Below, piece after piece: positions 24,571 to 35,939 of a stretch of DNA of 64,000 bases (its first letter is position 1; each line of letters starts with the position of its first letter). Under the pieces are notes generated by a model. That model worked only from the letters and a program-made list of their open reading frames with translations, was not told where the DNA came from and did no database searches. This DNA is from Prevotella sp. (GTDB taxonomy: Bacteria; Bacteroidota; Bacteroidia; Bacteroidales; Bacteroidaceae). The stretch covers positions 91,520-155,519 of the forward strand of contig JAFUAY010000010.1 of NCBI GenBank assembly GCA_017460515.1. The letters run 5' to 3'. The translations under genes and the position numbers were made by a program.

Positions 24571-26058
24571 TTATTGACCCAATGTGCCCAATGCTTTGCG
24601 AAGCTCTACCTGACTGAGTTTCACGTCAATCTCGGCATCAATCTTCTGTGACTGAGCCTGCAACCAGGCGGTATGAGCCTGCATGACTGTCGTGGTAGAG
24701 ATGACGCCCTCCTTGTAACCCAGGTTGGCGGTACGCAGGTTCTCCTCAGCACGGGCAATATTTGATTGTGCCATTGCCAGTTTCTTGTAAGCTTCGTTGA
24801 CACGGAAGTTGTTCTGACTGACCTGTAGTTCAATCTTCTCGCGGGCTTCGTCCAGTTCCAGGTTGGCAATAGCTGATGCTCCCTTTGCCGCGCGTACCTT
24901 ATATTTAACGTCGCCCCAGTTCCATACCGGAACATGAAGTATCACGCCTACATGCCAAAGACCCGCAAACTTCTTCTCAAAGCCGTTGAATCCATTGGGA
25001 TTGCTGATGGAATATCCACCTGTCAGCAATAAGTGAGGCAGATTGCCTGCCTTCAACAGGTTCGTGGTCTGATGAGCCAGGTCTGCACTATTCTGCAACA
25101 TCTTCAGTTCAGGACGGTTATCGGGTGAGAATTGTTGGGCAGAGATAGTAGCGTTTGCCTCAGCAACAGCCATGCTGCCGTCGTTTTCCTCTTTCTCGTC
25201 CTCCAGTTCTATCTGCTCATCCATAGACAGTCCACAGAGTTGGCAGAGTAGCATACGGGAAAGGACCAAGCCGTCGGTGACCTGTGTCAGCGCCATCTCA
25301 GCCTCGTTGACCTTCACGCTGACACTGAGTCCATCGCTCTTCGTAGCCACGCCCTCGGCAATCATCTTCTGCACATCGCTGTCCAGTTTCTTCACCAGTT
25401 CAACGAAACTCTCAGCCAGACGCTGCTTGTGACGGAGCGACACCACCTGCCAATAGGTCTTGTCGATGGTGAACAAGGTCTGCTGTCGCTGAGCCTCAGC
25501 CGAGTTAGCAGCCAGATCTTCATTGATATCGGCCATCTTGTTCGCTGTCATAATGGCACCACCCATGAACAAAGGCTGTGTGACCACTACGGTTCCAGCT
25601 ATGAGATTTCGCGTATCAGTACGGAAAGCGTCGACGATTTCACTGCCTACGCCATTCAAGTCGCCAGCCACTTGCGAAAGATTGGATGCCATCTTTGCCT
25701 GGGCAGCAACAGGCAGTGCTGCAACAACAGGGCCAATGGTTGACTGTACGCCCGTGGCCAGATTACTGCCCATATTGTTCAGTGATTCCTTCTGGTCATC
25801 GTTCAGAATAGAGACCTCCTTGCTTGACCACATATAGCCACCAAAGGCATTCACATGAGGCAAGTATTTTGTACGCATGGAACGACGCAGATTCGCTGCC
25901 ACTTCCTGTTTGATCTTCGACACGCCAATCTGCTTATTTTCCCTCAGTGCCATTGCCCGGCAACTGTCAAGCGACAGCACACGCTGTGCGTCGGTACCTA
26001 TCGTCATCATCACGAGGAGAAAAAACATCCCCACACGTTTTATCATCTTGCTCATCAT
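24571..26058 (-). CDS. TolC-family outer-membrane efflux protein
   Basis: An outer-membrane channel protein of about 495 residues. The signal peptide (KRVGMFFLLVMMTIGTDA) is followed by RVLSLDSCRAMALRENKQIGVSKI and a paired helical region (SLRHKQRLAESFVELVKKLDSDVQKMI), repeated in the C-terminal half (KIELQVSQNNFRVNEAYKKLAMAQSNIARAEENLRTANLGYKEGVIS is the segment). This duplicated coiled-coil layout is that of TolC. Partner pump genes (membrane fusion protein, RND or ABC) are not adjacent, so the substrate is unknown. A -7 box at 26077-26084 means transcription starts near 26070. The first ATG (26079) is therefore upstream of the transcript, and the start is more likely at 26058, 26055 or 26046. 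Confidence 0.92.
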   Translation of the reverse strand: MMSKMIKRVGMFFLLVMMTIGTDAQRVLSLDSCRAMALRENKQIGVSKIKQEVAANLRRSMRTKYLPHVNAFGGYMWSSKEVSILNDDQKESLNNMGSNLATGVQSTIGPVVAALPVAAQAKMASNLSQVAGDLNGVGSEIVDAFRTDTRNLIAGTVVVTQPLFMGGAIMTANKMADINEDLAANSAEAQRQQTLFTIDKTYWQVVSLRHKQRLAESFVELVKKLDSDVQKMIAEGVATKSDGLSVSVKVNEAEMALTQVTDGLVLSRMLLCQLCGLSMDEQIELEDEKEENDGSMAVAEANATISAQQFSPDNRPELKMLQNSADLAHQTTNLLKAGNLPHLLLTGGYSISNPNGFNGFEKKFAGLWHVGVILHVPVWNWGDVKYKVRAAKGASAIANLELDEAREKIELQVSQNNFRVNEAYKKLAMAQSNIARAEENLRTANLGYKEGVISTTTVMQAHTAWLQAQSQKIDAEIDVKLSQVELRKALGTLGQ

Positions 26059-26076
26059 ATCAATTTGTTTTGCATG

Positions 26077-26084
26077 CAAAAGTA
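26077..26084 (-). promoter_or_regulatory. -7 box of the TolC-family gene
   Basis: On the minus strand this reads TACTTTTG, matching TAnnTTTG. I could not find a well-placed TTG -33 element. The leader would be only about 12 nt. Confidence 0.5.
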
Positions 26085-26169
26085 CTGCATTTTTTTGAAT
26101 TCGCGGAATGATTCACAAATAATTAAATAAAATTAGATATCATAAAAGGTGAAAAATACAGCAAGAGCG

Positions 26170-26200
26170 TTGGCGGTATGAGAAGAAAATTGTACTTTTG
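26170..26200 (+). promoter_or_regulatory. Promoter of the pectate-lyase gene
   Basis: TACTTTTG (26193-26200) with TTG (26170-26172) 20 nt upstream. The start codon is 33 bp further on. Confidence 0.7.
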
Positions 26201-26232
26201 CGGCCAAATATTACAAACTACAACTATTATCT

Positions 26233-28725
26233 ATGGAACAAAAACTACACATCAGAAGATTATGGGCTATCATGTTGGTGCTGGCTCTAAGTATGGGAAG
26301 CCTTGTGGCTAAGGATATCCACGTAGCCACGACGGGCAGTGATACGGGTGACGGTTCGGAACAGTCACCGCTGCTGACCATCCAGAAAGCGATGGAAATG
26401 GTGGAGGCTGGCGACCGCGTCCTGATTCATGAGGGTACGTACATTATCAGCGAGCGAATCAAGATTCCCGCCCTGCCCACTACGGCTGAACGCCGCTGTG
26501 AGATGCGAGCCTGGCCTGACGAGGCTGCCGGCAAGGTTATCATTGACGGTTCGGGCATGAACCACACTACGGAGTCGGCCTTCAAGATGGGGCGTTGCAT
26601 CTACGTGAACCACGAGGCGAACTACTGGACATTCTACGGACTGACCCTGCAGCATGCCGAGGACAACGGCATGAAGATTGAGGGTTCGCATAACAGGATA
26701 GAGCGCTGCGTGTTCCGCTGGAACAACGACACGGGCTTGCAGATTGGCATGTACAAAGACTGGAAGATAGAGGAGACGAAATCACTGCCCATTGCCGGTG
26801 TCCCTGCCTTCAACCCCAACTATACTTACTGTCGGGACAACAAGGTCATCAACTGTGATGCCTATGAGAACTACGATAGCAGGACATATAACGGCACGGA
26901 TGACGGTGGCGATGCTGACGGATTCGCCTGTAAACTGTTCCCCGGTCCCGGTACGGAGTTCCACGGCTGTCGTGCCTGGAGCAACAGTGACGACAACTGG
27001 GACCTGTATATGGTCTATCACCCGGTAGTCATTGACCACTGCTGGGCTTGGCATGCCGGCTATACACCTACCGGCGAAGCCATTGGCAACGGCAACGGAT
27101 TCAAGCTGGGTGGCGGCGGATCGGCAGGCGGTGCTGCCTTCGACCAGTCGACAGGTGCCCATGTGGTGACCAACTGCGTGGCCTTTGAGAACCTGCATAA
27201 GGGCTTCGACCAGAACAATGCCTACGAGGGTATGTACGTCATCAACTGTACGGCATGGGGCAATGAGTACAACTACCGCTTCCCTACCCTTTTCAAGTAT
27301 GGCGGCATGACCATCCGCAACTGTATCGGATGGGGGGCAACGGCTCAGAAGAACGGTGTTCAGGTGGGCAACCATGAGTTCCTTTCGCCCGACAAAGAAG
27401 GCTACCAGGAACCGGATACCGAATTCAACTCATGGACAACCATTGACGGTTGCAACCCTGTGAAGGAGGGCTATAAGGAGGGAAAGACTCAGATAGAGAC
27501 CAAAGACCACTCTGGTGAATTCCTCTCACTGAGCGTTGCCGACTTCATGGCTTCACGCGAGGACGACGGTTCACTACCCGACAACAACTTCGCCCGACTG
27601 AAGCCTGGCAGCATCTTCAAGGATATGGGTACACCCATCATCGGCTATACACCAACACGAAAGATGACAGAGGCCGAGTGTGCAGCTGCCGGACTGGAGT
27701 ATATCACTGCCGACGACCTCTTCATTCCTTATAACGATGCTGCACCCGACTTCGGTGCCTACGAGCTGGATGGTGTGCCCGCAGAGATTATCATTCCTGA
27801 AAAGATAGAACTGACCTGTAAGACGGCCAATGCCATGCAGGAGATTACTGAAGGTCAGCCCATAGCAGACATAATTTATGAATGGAATGAGGCTGGCACG
27901 AACGTTGAGGTGGAAGGGCTGGCAGAAGGACTGACCCACGGTGTTCAGGGCAACACGCTCACCATCAGTGGCACACCGGCAACGGGATGCACATTCAAGG
28001 TCACCGTCTCAGGCAATGCAGACGAAGGTGTGAAGGCTGTCACGTCGACGGGTATCATCACCACGGTGAAGCCTTTCCGCGTGCTGACAGGCGACTGGTA
28101 TCACTTCCAGGATGCAGCAGACAATCTGCCTGCCGACCTGCAAGGGGTGTTGGAACTGATCAACGGTGACAACTCAGAAGCGACAAAGGCTGCCACAACC
28201 ATTGACCCAGCAAAGGCAGAAGAGGGAGCACAAGGTGCCGGCTACAGCATCGGAGCAGTCAGCCTGGGACAGAGCAATGGTGGCATCCGGCTGACACTCA
28301 ACGAAGGTGTACTGCAACTGGTGCTGAACACATTCTTTACCGGTGGACGTACTTTCCAAATCAGCTATACACTGGCTAACGGAACCTCCAAAAGCGTGAA
28401 GACCTCAAAATTCAGCAAGGGTGCTTACGCGATGGATGTGTTGGAACTGGCAGAGCTGACTACGGAAACAGAACGGATGAACGTTCGCAGCATCACCTTC
28501 GCACAGAGCGGTGCCAATGGCGGTGCCCGTATCTATGACATGTACGTAAGGGTTCCTGATGGTAAACAGATGGGCATCATACGCCAGAAAACGGACGCCC
28601 CAGCACAGAGCATCAGTTACTATCAGCTGAATGGACGCAAGATTCAAGCGCCTCAAAAGGGCGTGAATATCATGAGCATCAGGAAGAGCGACGGTACGAC
28701 ACAGACGAAGAAAGTAGTTTACTAA
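26233..28725 (+). CDS. Secreted pectate lyase-like right-handed beta-helix protein (PL9-like)
   Basis: An 830-residue exported protein (signal ending LSMGSLVA). Residues about 20-420 form a parallel beta-helix: KDIHVATTGSDTGDGSEQSPLLTIQKAM, YWTFYGLTLQHAEDNGMKI, HNRIERCVFRWNNDTGLQIG, then DADGFACKLFPGPGTEFHGCRAW and NSDDNWDLYMVYHPVVIDHCW. The GGDADGFACK and WSNSDDNWDLY segments with conserved Asp, Lys and Asn are as in family 9 polysaccharide lyases, which cleave polygalacturonan by beta-elimination. The C-terminal half holds beta-sandwich-like modules and ends in SYYQLNGRKIQAPQKGVNIM ... KKVVY, a probable sorting tail. It is monocistronic, with its own promoter, and is separate from the xylan genes, so the strain probably uses pectin too. 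Substrate is inferred from family resemblance only. Confidence 0.85.
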   Translation: MEQKLHIRRLWAIMLVLALSMGSLVAKDIHVATTGSDTGDGSEQSPLLTIQKAMEMVEAGDRVLIHEGTYIISERIKIPALPTTAERRCEMRAWPDEAAGKVIIDGSGMNHTTESAFKMGRCIYVNHEANYWTFYGLTLQHAEDNGMKIEGSHNRIERCVFRWNNDTGLQIGMYKDWKIEETKSLPIAGVPAFNPNYTYCRDNKVINCDAYENYDSRTYNGTDDGGDADGFACKLFPGPGTEFHGCRAWSNSDDNWDLYMVYHPVVIDHCWAWHAGYTPTGEAIGNGNGFKLGGGGSAGGAAFDQSTGAHVVTNCVAFENLHKGFDQNNAYEGMYVINCTAWGNEYNYRFPTLFKYGGMTIRNCIGWGATAQKNGVQVGNHEFLSPDKEGYQEPDTEFNSWTTIDGCNPVKEGYKEGKTQIETKDHSGEFLSLSVADFMASREDDGSLPDNNFARLKPGSIFKDMGTPIIGYTPTRKMTEAECAAAGLEYITADDLFIPYNDAAPDFGAYELDGVPAEIIIPEKIELTCKTANAMQEITEGQPIADIIYEWNEAGTNVEVEGLAEGLTHGVQGNTLTISGTPATGCTFKVTVSGNADEGVKAVTSTGIITTVKPFRVLTGDWYHFQDAADNLPADLQGVLELINGDNSEATKAATTIDPAKAEEGAQGAGYSIGAVSLGQSNGGIRLTLNEGVLQLVLNTFFTGGRTFQISYTLANGTSKSVKTSKFSKGAYAMDVLELAELTTETERMNVRSITFAQSGANGGARIYDMYVRVPDGKQMGIIRQKTDAPAQSISYYQLNGRKIQAPQKGVNIMSIRKSDGTTQTKKVVY

Positions 28726-28750
28726 AATAATCAATAGAGTTACGGCTTGC

Positions 28751-28807
28751 AATCAATAGAGTTACGGGTGCTAATCAATAGAGTTAGCACCCGTAACTCT
28801 ATTGATT
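28751..28807. terminator. Perfect 24-bp inverted repeat inside the 22-bp array
   Basis: Bases 28751-28774 and 28784-28807 are exact reverse complements with a 9-nt loop (TCAATAGAG). A 24-bp perfect stem between convergent genes would act in both directions, but it lacks T tracts, so terminator function is inferred. Confidence 0.6.
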
Positions 28808-28860
28808 ACGATGGCTAAACATGGTGTTTACAAAAGGTAAAGCCTAGTTTTGCTAAAAGC

Positions 28861-28895
28861 AAAGCCTAGTTTTGCGATGGGCAAAACTAGGCTTT
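28861..28895. terminator. Perfect 15-bp inverted repeat inside the 22-bp array
   Basis: AAAGCCTAGTTTTGC (28861-28875) pairs perfectly with 28881-28895 across a 5-nt loop (GATGG). An identical left arm at 28839-28853 could pair instead. It may serve as a 3' end for the GH98 transcript. Confidence 0.6.
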
Positions 28896-28918
28896 GCATA
28901 TAGTAAGCTTAAAATCAC

Positions 28919-31900
28919 TTATTTTTTGATAACGCGGCGGCAGGTGCCATCAGCACTCACCACGATGTTCAGACCGCGCTGCAACTGCTGGCGACGTACG
29001 CCTGAGAGGCTATAGATGCCTGCAGGAATCTGACGATCGGTAGTAACCACATCGATTGACGTAGGAATAGAGTTGATGCGACTTTCAAGCAGCAGGAACT
29101 CATTGTAGCCACCACCTGTCTGATCGGTGAAACTGATAACATACTTGCCCTCTGTCTCGATGGTGAACGCCAGTGTGCGCTCAACAGCAGAGCTCAGATT
29201 GGCAGCGGTACTGCCGTTGGCATTCGGAGTGGCAGTGAAAGTTTCAGACGAGGCGACTGCATTTCCTGTAGAGAGATTCAGGATTTCCACCTTATACTTC
29301 GGTGTCTCCTTCCAGGCTGCCATTGCAAAGGTAAGCTTATATTCGCCAGGAGTGAGGCTGAGCGGATAAGCCGACTGACGTCCGTACTCAGCATTGGTAT
29401 TGCGCCAATAGAGGGCCTTGCCCTGATAGCCTGTGAAGCCAGCGAAGGTGCGGGCACCAGAACCGTAGTTATTAGGATATTCATGGACATCGGTACCATC
29501 GGTAGCGCGCCATCCTTCCGGCATATTGCCATTGAGCACATTGGTGAAGTCGAGCTTATAAGCCGAGGTCTCATCAACGAAAGTAGGCTGAATGGTCACA
29601 TTGTCATCGGGCATCACGAAGGTGATCTTGTCAGGATTGCTGATGTCAATGGTCTTGACCATCGTGAAGTAGATAGAGTTGACCACACGCAGTTCGGTAA
29701 GACGGAAGCCCGGCTGAGCCTGGATTGTCAGGCTGACGGTATCGCCCTCAGCAGCACGCTCAACATTTGGCACGAGGGTACCATTGTCTGTACCACGAAC
29801 GGTGACGAGGAACTGCTCGGCAGGCATATCAGAAGGATGATAGATGACCTGGTCGATGGTGAGACCCGTGCCACCGGTATTGGTGATTATGAGGTTGTTA
29901 TTGCCTGCATTCAGGTTGGCAGTAATCTTCACCTTGCGCCAGTCGTTCTTAGCCACTTTCTCACAAGCTACGGTACGGGCATTGCCATTGACGGTGAGCT
30001 TGATATTGCCAGCCTTTGAGGTATTGCAGTAACGCACGATGATGTCGTAAGTACCTGCCTCAGCCAGTTTCAGCTGATGACGCAGTTCGGCCGAGGTATT
30101 GGTTCCCATCTCGACATAACCCATCGCAGCAAAGTCGCTATAGTCCTGTGCCCACCATCCTGAATGGGTCAATGCTACGGTCTTCACATTCTTATAGTCC
30201 ATATTCTCGGCCTCGATAACGATAGGACCGACGAAAGCATCAGGTTGCTTAGGAGTCTCCAGTTCCTCGGTATTAATCACATCTTCCTGACGTCCGGTAG
30301 CCTCGCCTGAGCACTGGATGACTACGGTGCATGGTCCCATGTGTTTCACAGCCAGCTTGTAGACTTTGGTCTCGGCATCATAGTCCTCTACAACAGAAGC
30401 GGTATAAGAGGTTGTACCCACAGTGTGCTTGGTCAGACTGTTGAGCGGCTTTGTGGTTGCACCTGTAACCATGATTGAATCAACCTGAATGGTGGTAGAG
30501 TCACTGCGATAGTTGTTCAGATAGAACTCAATACGGTCGGAATATTCACGGATGAGTCCGCTGGACAGCTTGGCATAATTGAGCTTCAGCGTTTCACAAG
30601 TGTTATACTGCAGGGGAATCTCAGCCTGAGCACGCTTCTTACTATTCAGGTAAGAGTAAGGAGTATAGGTAACAAGCTGATTCTTGTAGCGGTTGACGAA
30701 GAGATCGCCCTTTGAAACTTCCGGATACTGTGCATCGAAATCAGCCGTCTTCTTGGCGATGGTTGACCAGCGAGAGGTGTAAGCCGACTTCTTCACCTGA
30801 ACAGGGATAGATTTCGCTACATCATCATAGAGAGCAATCACAATGGGAATTGCACCATATCGGCCCGAGCTCTTCAAATAGAGGAAATTATCCATCCACT
30901 GACCATTGCCACGGTTGAAGGGATCGGTCTGCTTATAGACACCATCGTAGAGATCACCCCAGGCAGCATACTTCTGCTCATCGCTGCCGCTGCTGATATC
31001 ATTGACAACCACAATCTTGGTCTTGGAGAGTACTTCTTCACGAGTGGGAATATACATACGACCCTTGATAACCTCACGGAACATATCAAGCCAAACACCC
31101 TTGAAGTTCGGGAAGAGGCCCCAGTTACGGCGGGTATAGCCATCAACAGTTGAATTGCTGAGGTTCTGGAAGTCCTCAGTCCAAATCAGCTCGGGGCCAT
31201 CCCATACGGCACCGCCATTGACAGCCGACTGTTCCATCACGGTTCCGATACCTGCAGAACCTGGATATTTCTTTCCATGATTCTCACCCAAGATAGCATC
31301 AAGGGCTCCGTTCCAACCACAGTTGTCGTAACGGACACCGTAGTTCGTTGCCAAACCGGAGATGAAGGGGCCCCAGGTGACACTCTCGTTATTGTAGAAA
31401 CAGCTGGATGTGGTGTACTTATACAGCCACAGACATGCTTCGGGATAATCCTTACAAGCCTTCAAGAGGTCCTTATTGCGCTTCATCATGCCCATTGGGT
31501 TGAGACCATGGCTCCAGACATTTCCACAGAAGGAGATGGTCAGGAAGCCACCATACTGATGGTGCATGGGAACGAGCTTGGCAAACAGGGCCAGACGTGA
31601 TGACTGCGTGCTGGAACTCTGGTCGTTTGCCTCATCGAAGCCCCAGAACTGCTCGGCATAGTTCCATCCGAGGAAGTTGGGATAGGTCTTGAAGAAGTAT
31701 TCAAACGTCTCCAGATCATCGTCCTGGATATGGGTATGGCCGCCAGAGGCAGGCTGACAAGTGAACCACATGCCATTCTGCTGACATACCGAAGCCCACG
31801 ACTTATAGGTGCGAACGGCACATCGGGGCATACGATACATATTGGTATTTGTATCATAGCCGCATGACAGCGAGAGATTCATGCAGACGTAGGGGCGGAT

Positions 31901-32089
31901 GTCGGTAGGAATCAGATTGATAATCTTCTGAGGGTCAGCAGAGTTCCATACGTCAACATGAATCATCCACAGGGGATGACGGTTATCAACGGGGCGACGC
32001 TGAGCGATATCAGCTGCCGATACTGACAATACAGAGCTTGTCAATAGGAACAAAAGAACGAAAATGTTACGGTAAAATTTCATATTCAT
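28919..32089 (-). CDS. GH98-like glycoside hydrolase with CBM6/35-like and C-terminal modules
   Basis: A secreted protein of about 1056 residues. After the signal peptide (FYRNIFVLLFLLTSSVLSVSA) comes a family 98-type catalytic region: RRPVDNRHPLWMIHVDVWN, ADPQKIINLIPTDIRPYVC, and GWNYAEQFWGFDEAND with candidate catalytic acids. GH98 includes blood-group endo-beta-galactosidases and, in Bacteroides ovatus, an endoxylanase acting on decorated xylan; the setting here favours the latter. Residues about 615-740 resemble a CBM6/CBM35 module (VIEAENMDYKN, then GTGLTIDQVIYHP). Residues about 843-1005 are a domain shared with the genes at 46296 and 58987. The end (YSLSGVRRQQLQRGLNIVVS...RRVIKK) looks like a sorting tail. 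The longer frame begins at 32134, but that is upstream of the -7 box at 32114-32121, so I use 32089. Confidence 0.85.
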   Translation of the reverse strand: MNMKFYRNIFVLLFLLTSSVLSVSAADIAQRRPVDNRHPLWMIHVDVWNSADPQKIINLIPTDIRPYVCMNLSLSCGYDTNTNMYRMPRCAVRTYKSWASVCQQNGMWFTCQPASGGHTHIQDDDLETFEYFFKTYPNFLGWNYAEQFWGFDEANDQSSSTQSSRLALFAKLVPMHHQYGGFLTISFCGNVWSHGLNPMGMMKRNKDLLKACKDYPEACLWLYKYTTSSCFYNNESVTWGPFISGLATNYGVRYDNCGWNGALDAILGENHGKKYPGSAGIGTVMEQSAVNGGAVWDGPELIWTEDFQNLSNSTVDGYTRRNWGLFPNFKGVWLDMFREVIKGRMYIPTREEVLSKTKIVVVNDISSGSDEQKYAAWGDLYDGVYKQTDPFNRGNGQWMDNFLYLKSSGRYGAIPIVIALYDDVAKSIPVQVKKSAYTSRWSTIAKKTADFDAQYPEVSKGDLFVNRYKNQLVTYTPYSYLNSKKRAQAEIPLQYNTCETLKLNYAKLSSGLIREYSDRIEFYLNNYRSDSTTIQVDSIMVTGATTKPLNSLTKHTVGTTSYTASVVEDYDAETKVYKLAVKHMGPCTVVIQCSGEATGRQEDVINTEELETPKQPDAFVGPIVIEAENMDYKNVKTVALTHSGWWAQDYSDFAAMGYVEMGTNTSAELRHQLKLAEAGTYDIIVRYCNTSKAGNIKLTVNGNARTVACEKVAKNDWRKVKITANLNAGNNNLIITNTGGTGLTIDQVIYHPSDMPAEQFLVTVRGTDNGTLVPNVERAAEGDTVSLTIQAQPGFRLTELRVVNSIYFTMVKTIDISNPDKITFVMPDDNVTIQPTFVDETSAYKLDFTNVLNGNMPEGWRATDGTDVHEYPNNYGSGARTFAGFTGYQGKALYWRNTNAEYGRQSAYPLSLTPGEYKLTFAMAAWKETPKYKVEILNLSTGNAVASSETFTATPNANGSTAANLSSAVERTLAFTIETEGKYVISFTDQTGGGYNEFLLLESRINSIPTSIDVVTTDRQIPAGIYSLSGVRRQQLQRGLNIVVSADGTCRRVIKK

Positions 32090-32113
32090 AATTAAGTCTT
32101 TAGAATTTTGCCG

Positions 32114-32121
32114 CAAAGTTA
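32114..32121 (-). promoter_or_regulatory. -7 box of the GH98 gene
   Basis: Minus strand reads TAACTTTG, fitting TAnnTTTG; no clear -33 TTG at the usual distance. Transcription would begin about 18 bp before the ATG at 32089. This suggests GH98 is transcribed separately from the operon that ends at 32217. Confidence 0.45.
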
Positions 32122-32216
32122 AGACAAATTCCAAAGACTTAATTTGAATGACGTCTCAATTATTTTTCTCTACGTTTCGTACTTTTAGCGCTGAAACGTA
32201 AGAAACTATGTAAGAC

Positions 32217-34286
<2,070 letters not shown>

Positions 34287-35936
34287 TTATTCGAAAAGGA
34301 AATCCTGAAGGGTACAGATGGACTGTTCCTTGACAGGCGAAGAGAACGTGAAGAAAATGGCGCACTTGGTATCCAACTGTTCATAACCCGTTAAGGGAGC
34401 TACAAGCTCAGTAGATTGCAGTGGCATATCGGCCTTTAACTCGATGGTGCCAAGATGGATGCCTCCCTTTGAAGCCCAAGGACTGACAGCCATGATCTGA
34501 ATGGTGCCATCGATACCGGCAGGAATGAGACGCAGGCGGAGTGCAAGATGCTCTTGCTGCCGTACGCTTGACATCTTAAAATACTTATAGCCCACGATAG
34601 AGCCATCAGTATTATTGACCACATCATTGGTATTGTTCCGCAGGTCGTAAGGAGCCTCAAAGTTATTCTGAGTGCCATAACCAGAAGCGACATACGAGCC
34701 ATAGAACGTATTGTTTGGCCACTCATGGACAGCCACGCGAGGGCCGGTATACCAGCAGGCAATACCTGCGGAATGACGTTCCAATGGTTCCAAGCCTTCG
34801 AGAGCGAACCCTTCAGAGGTGTACTCGCCTTCAGAGATATACACTTTTCCGCCAGGGCCTTCCTCAACGGTCACCTCGATAGGAGCCACCATCGCCTGAC
34901 GGGCATATTCATCAGTACCCGTATGACGATGATAGAACACATACCACTGACCATTAATCTCACAGATACTGCCATGGGTATTACCATCGATGGTTGCCGT
35001 TGCAATGGTATCACCCTGTTCATTGACATCGCGGGCACGTCCGTCGATAATGGTTCCGCCAAAGGTGTAAGGGCCTAGTGGATGGTCACTATAGGCATAA
35101 CCCAACGTATAGTTGGTGGCAGGCAGACCGAACTCACCTTCCTTGGTCCAGCGGCTATAGATAAAGATGTACTTATCTTTAATCTTACGGATAGACGAGG
35201 CCTCGAAGAAGCGGAAATCGCCAGGCTGTTTTCTGGCTGACACCAGGTCTTCTACAATCTTTGTTCCTGGCTTGACAGTTGCCATCGTTGCTGGATCCAG
35301 CTCGGCTGCATAGGAACGTTCAAAGCCCCAATAGGCATAGACGCGTCCATCGTCATCAACAAACACAGCGGGATCGAAACGCAACACGCCATCGGTCTCA
35401 TTTGGATTTGACTGACTCCAGTTACAAACCTCAAAAGGACCATCTGGGCGACCGCTTTTGGCTATCATGCCATTGCGTCCGCCAGCCTGATTATTGGGGT
35501 AGAGATAATAGGTCTTGTGTCCCTCCGCATCCGTAACAAGCGTCACATCTGGTGCATAGAGCACATCGCCCTTGCCCTCAGCATCGAGCAACTCACCTTT
35601 TGCATTCTTGTCGACACTGAAGATAACACCATCATATCGCCATTGGGTCAGTGAGTCGACAGGAGCCGACCAGACCACCTGATCACGTCCACAATAGCCT
35701 GTCACCATGTTATCATGGGAACCATAGACATAGACACGGTATTTCCCAGGGTGATCAGGGTCTTCAAACACATAAGGTTCCCCATCCGGAATATGTTCCC
35801 ATAAGGGCAGGAATGGATTACCCGGAGTGGTCAACTGATCTGAAAAAGATTCAGGAGCCTTTGTGGAACATGAGCCAGCGAGCATCATACTGCATGTTGC
35901 TGCAAACATGAAACAAACGATTTTCATAAACGACAC
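34287..35936 (-). CDS. GH43-family lipoprotein glycosidase
   Basis: A 549-residue predicted lipoprotein (MMLAGSC, then STKAPESF), the only clear lipoprotein in the xylan operon, so probably held in a membrane facing the periplasm or surface. The five-bladed propeller of GH43 shows all three acidic positions: GEPYVFEDPDHPGKYRVYVYG (base), DGVLRFDPAVFVDDDG (pKa modulator) and RFFEASSIRKIKDKY (acid). Most xylan-locus GH43 enzymes are arabinofuranosidases or xylosidases; subfamily cannot be set by eye. A C-terminal beta-sandwich of about 160 residues follows (NNTFYGSYVASGYGTQNNF region). Just 3 bp separate it from the upstream GH43 gene, so the two are co-translated. A Met at residue 4 is an alternative start. 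Confidence 0.88.
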   Translation of the reverse strand: MSFMKIVCFMFAATCSMMLAGSCSTKAPESFSDQLTTPGNPFLPLWEHIPDGEPYVFEDPDHPGKYRVYVYGSHDNMVTGYCGRDQVVWSAPVDSLTQWRYDGVIFSVDKNAKGELLDAEGKGDVLYAPDVTLVTDAEGHKTYYLYPNNQAGGRNGMIAKSGRPDGPFEVCNWSQSNPNETDGVLRFDPAVFVDDDGRVYAYWGFERSYAAELDPATMATVKPGTKIVEDLVSARKQPGDFRFFEASSIRKIKDKYIFIYSRWTKEGEFGLPATNYTLGYAYSDHPLGPYTFGGTIIDGRARDVNEQGDTIATATIDGNTHGSICEINGQWYVFYHRHTGTDEYARQAMVAPIEVTVEEGPGGKVYISEGEYTSEGFALEGLEPLERHSAGIACWYTGPRVAVHEWPNNTFYGSYVASGYGTQNNFEAPYDLRNNTNDVVNNTDGSIVGYKYFKMSSVRQQEHLALRLRLIPAGIDGTIQIMAVSPWASKGGIHLGTIELKADMPLQSTELVAPLTGYEQLDTKCAIFFTFSSPVKEQSICTLQDFLFE

Positions 35937-35939
35937 TTC

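Larger units (their letters stand above)
28729..28904. repeat. 22-bp periodic array, eight units, with in-register inverted words
   Basis: Eight contiguous 22-bp units start at 28729 and run without any indel. Each is a 13-bp word beginning AA and ending TT or similar, then a 2-bp AC/GC/AG step and a 7-bp linker. Words 1-3 are AATCAATAGAGTT; word 4 (AACTCTATTGATT) is its exact reverse complement. Words 6 and 7 are AAAGCCTAGTTTT; word 8 (AAAACTAGGCTTT) is its exact reverse complement. Word 5 is AAACATGGTGTTT. The array fills the gap between convergent genes ending at 28725 and 28919. Period and word grammar match the array at 10391-10654. Confidence 0.85.

Noticed and set aside
28729-28904. 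CRISPR array or attachment site
   Set aside because: Units are 22 bp with inverted words and no spacers; no integrase or tRNA gene is near.
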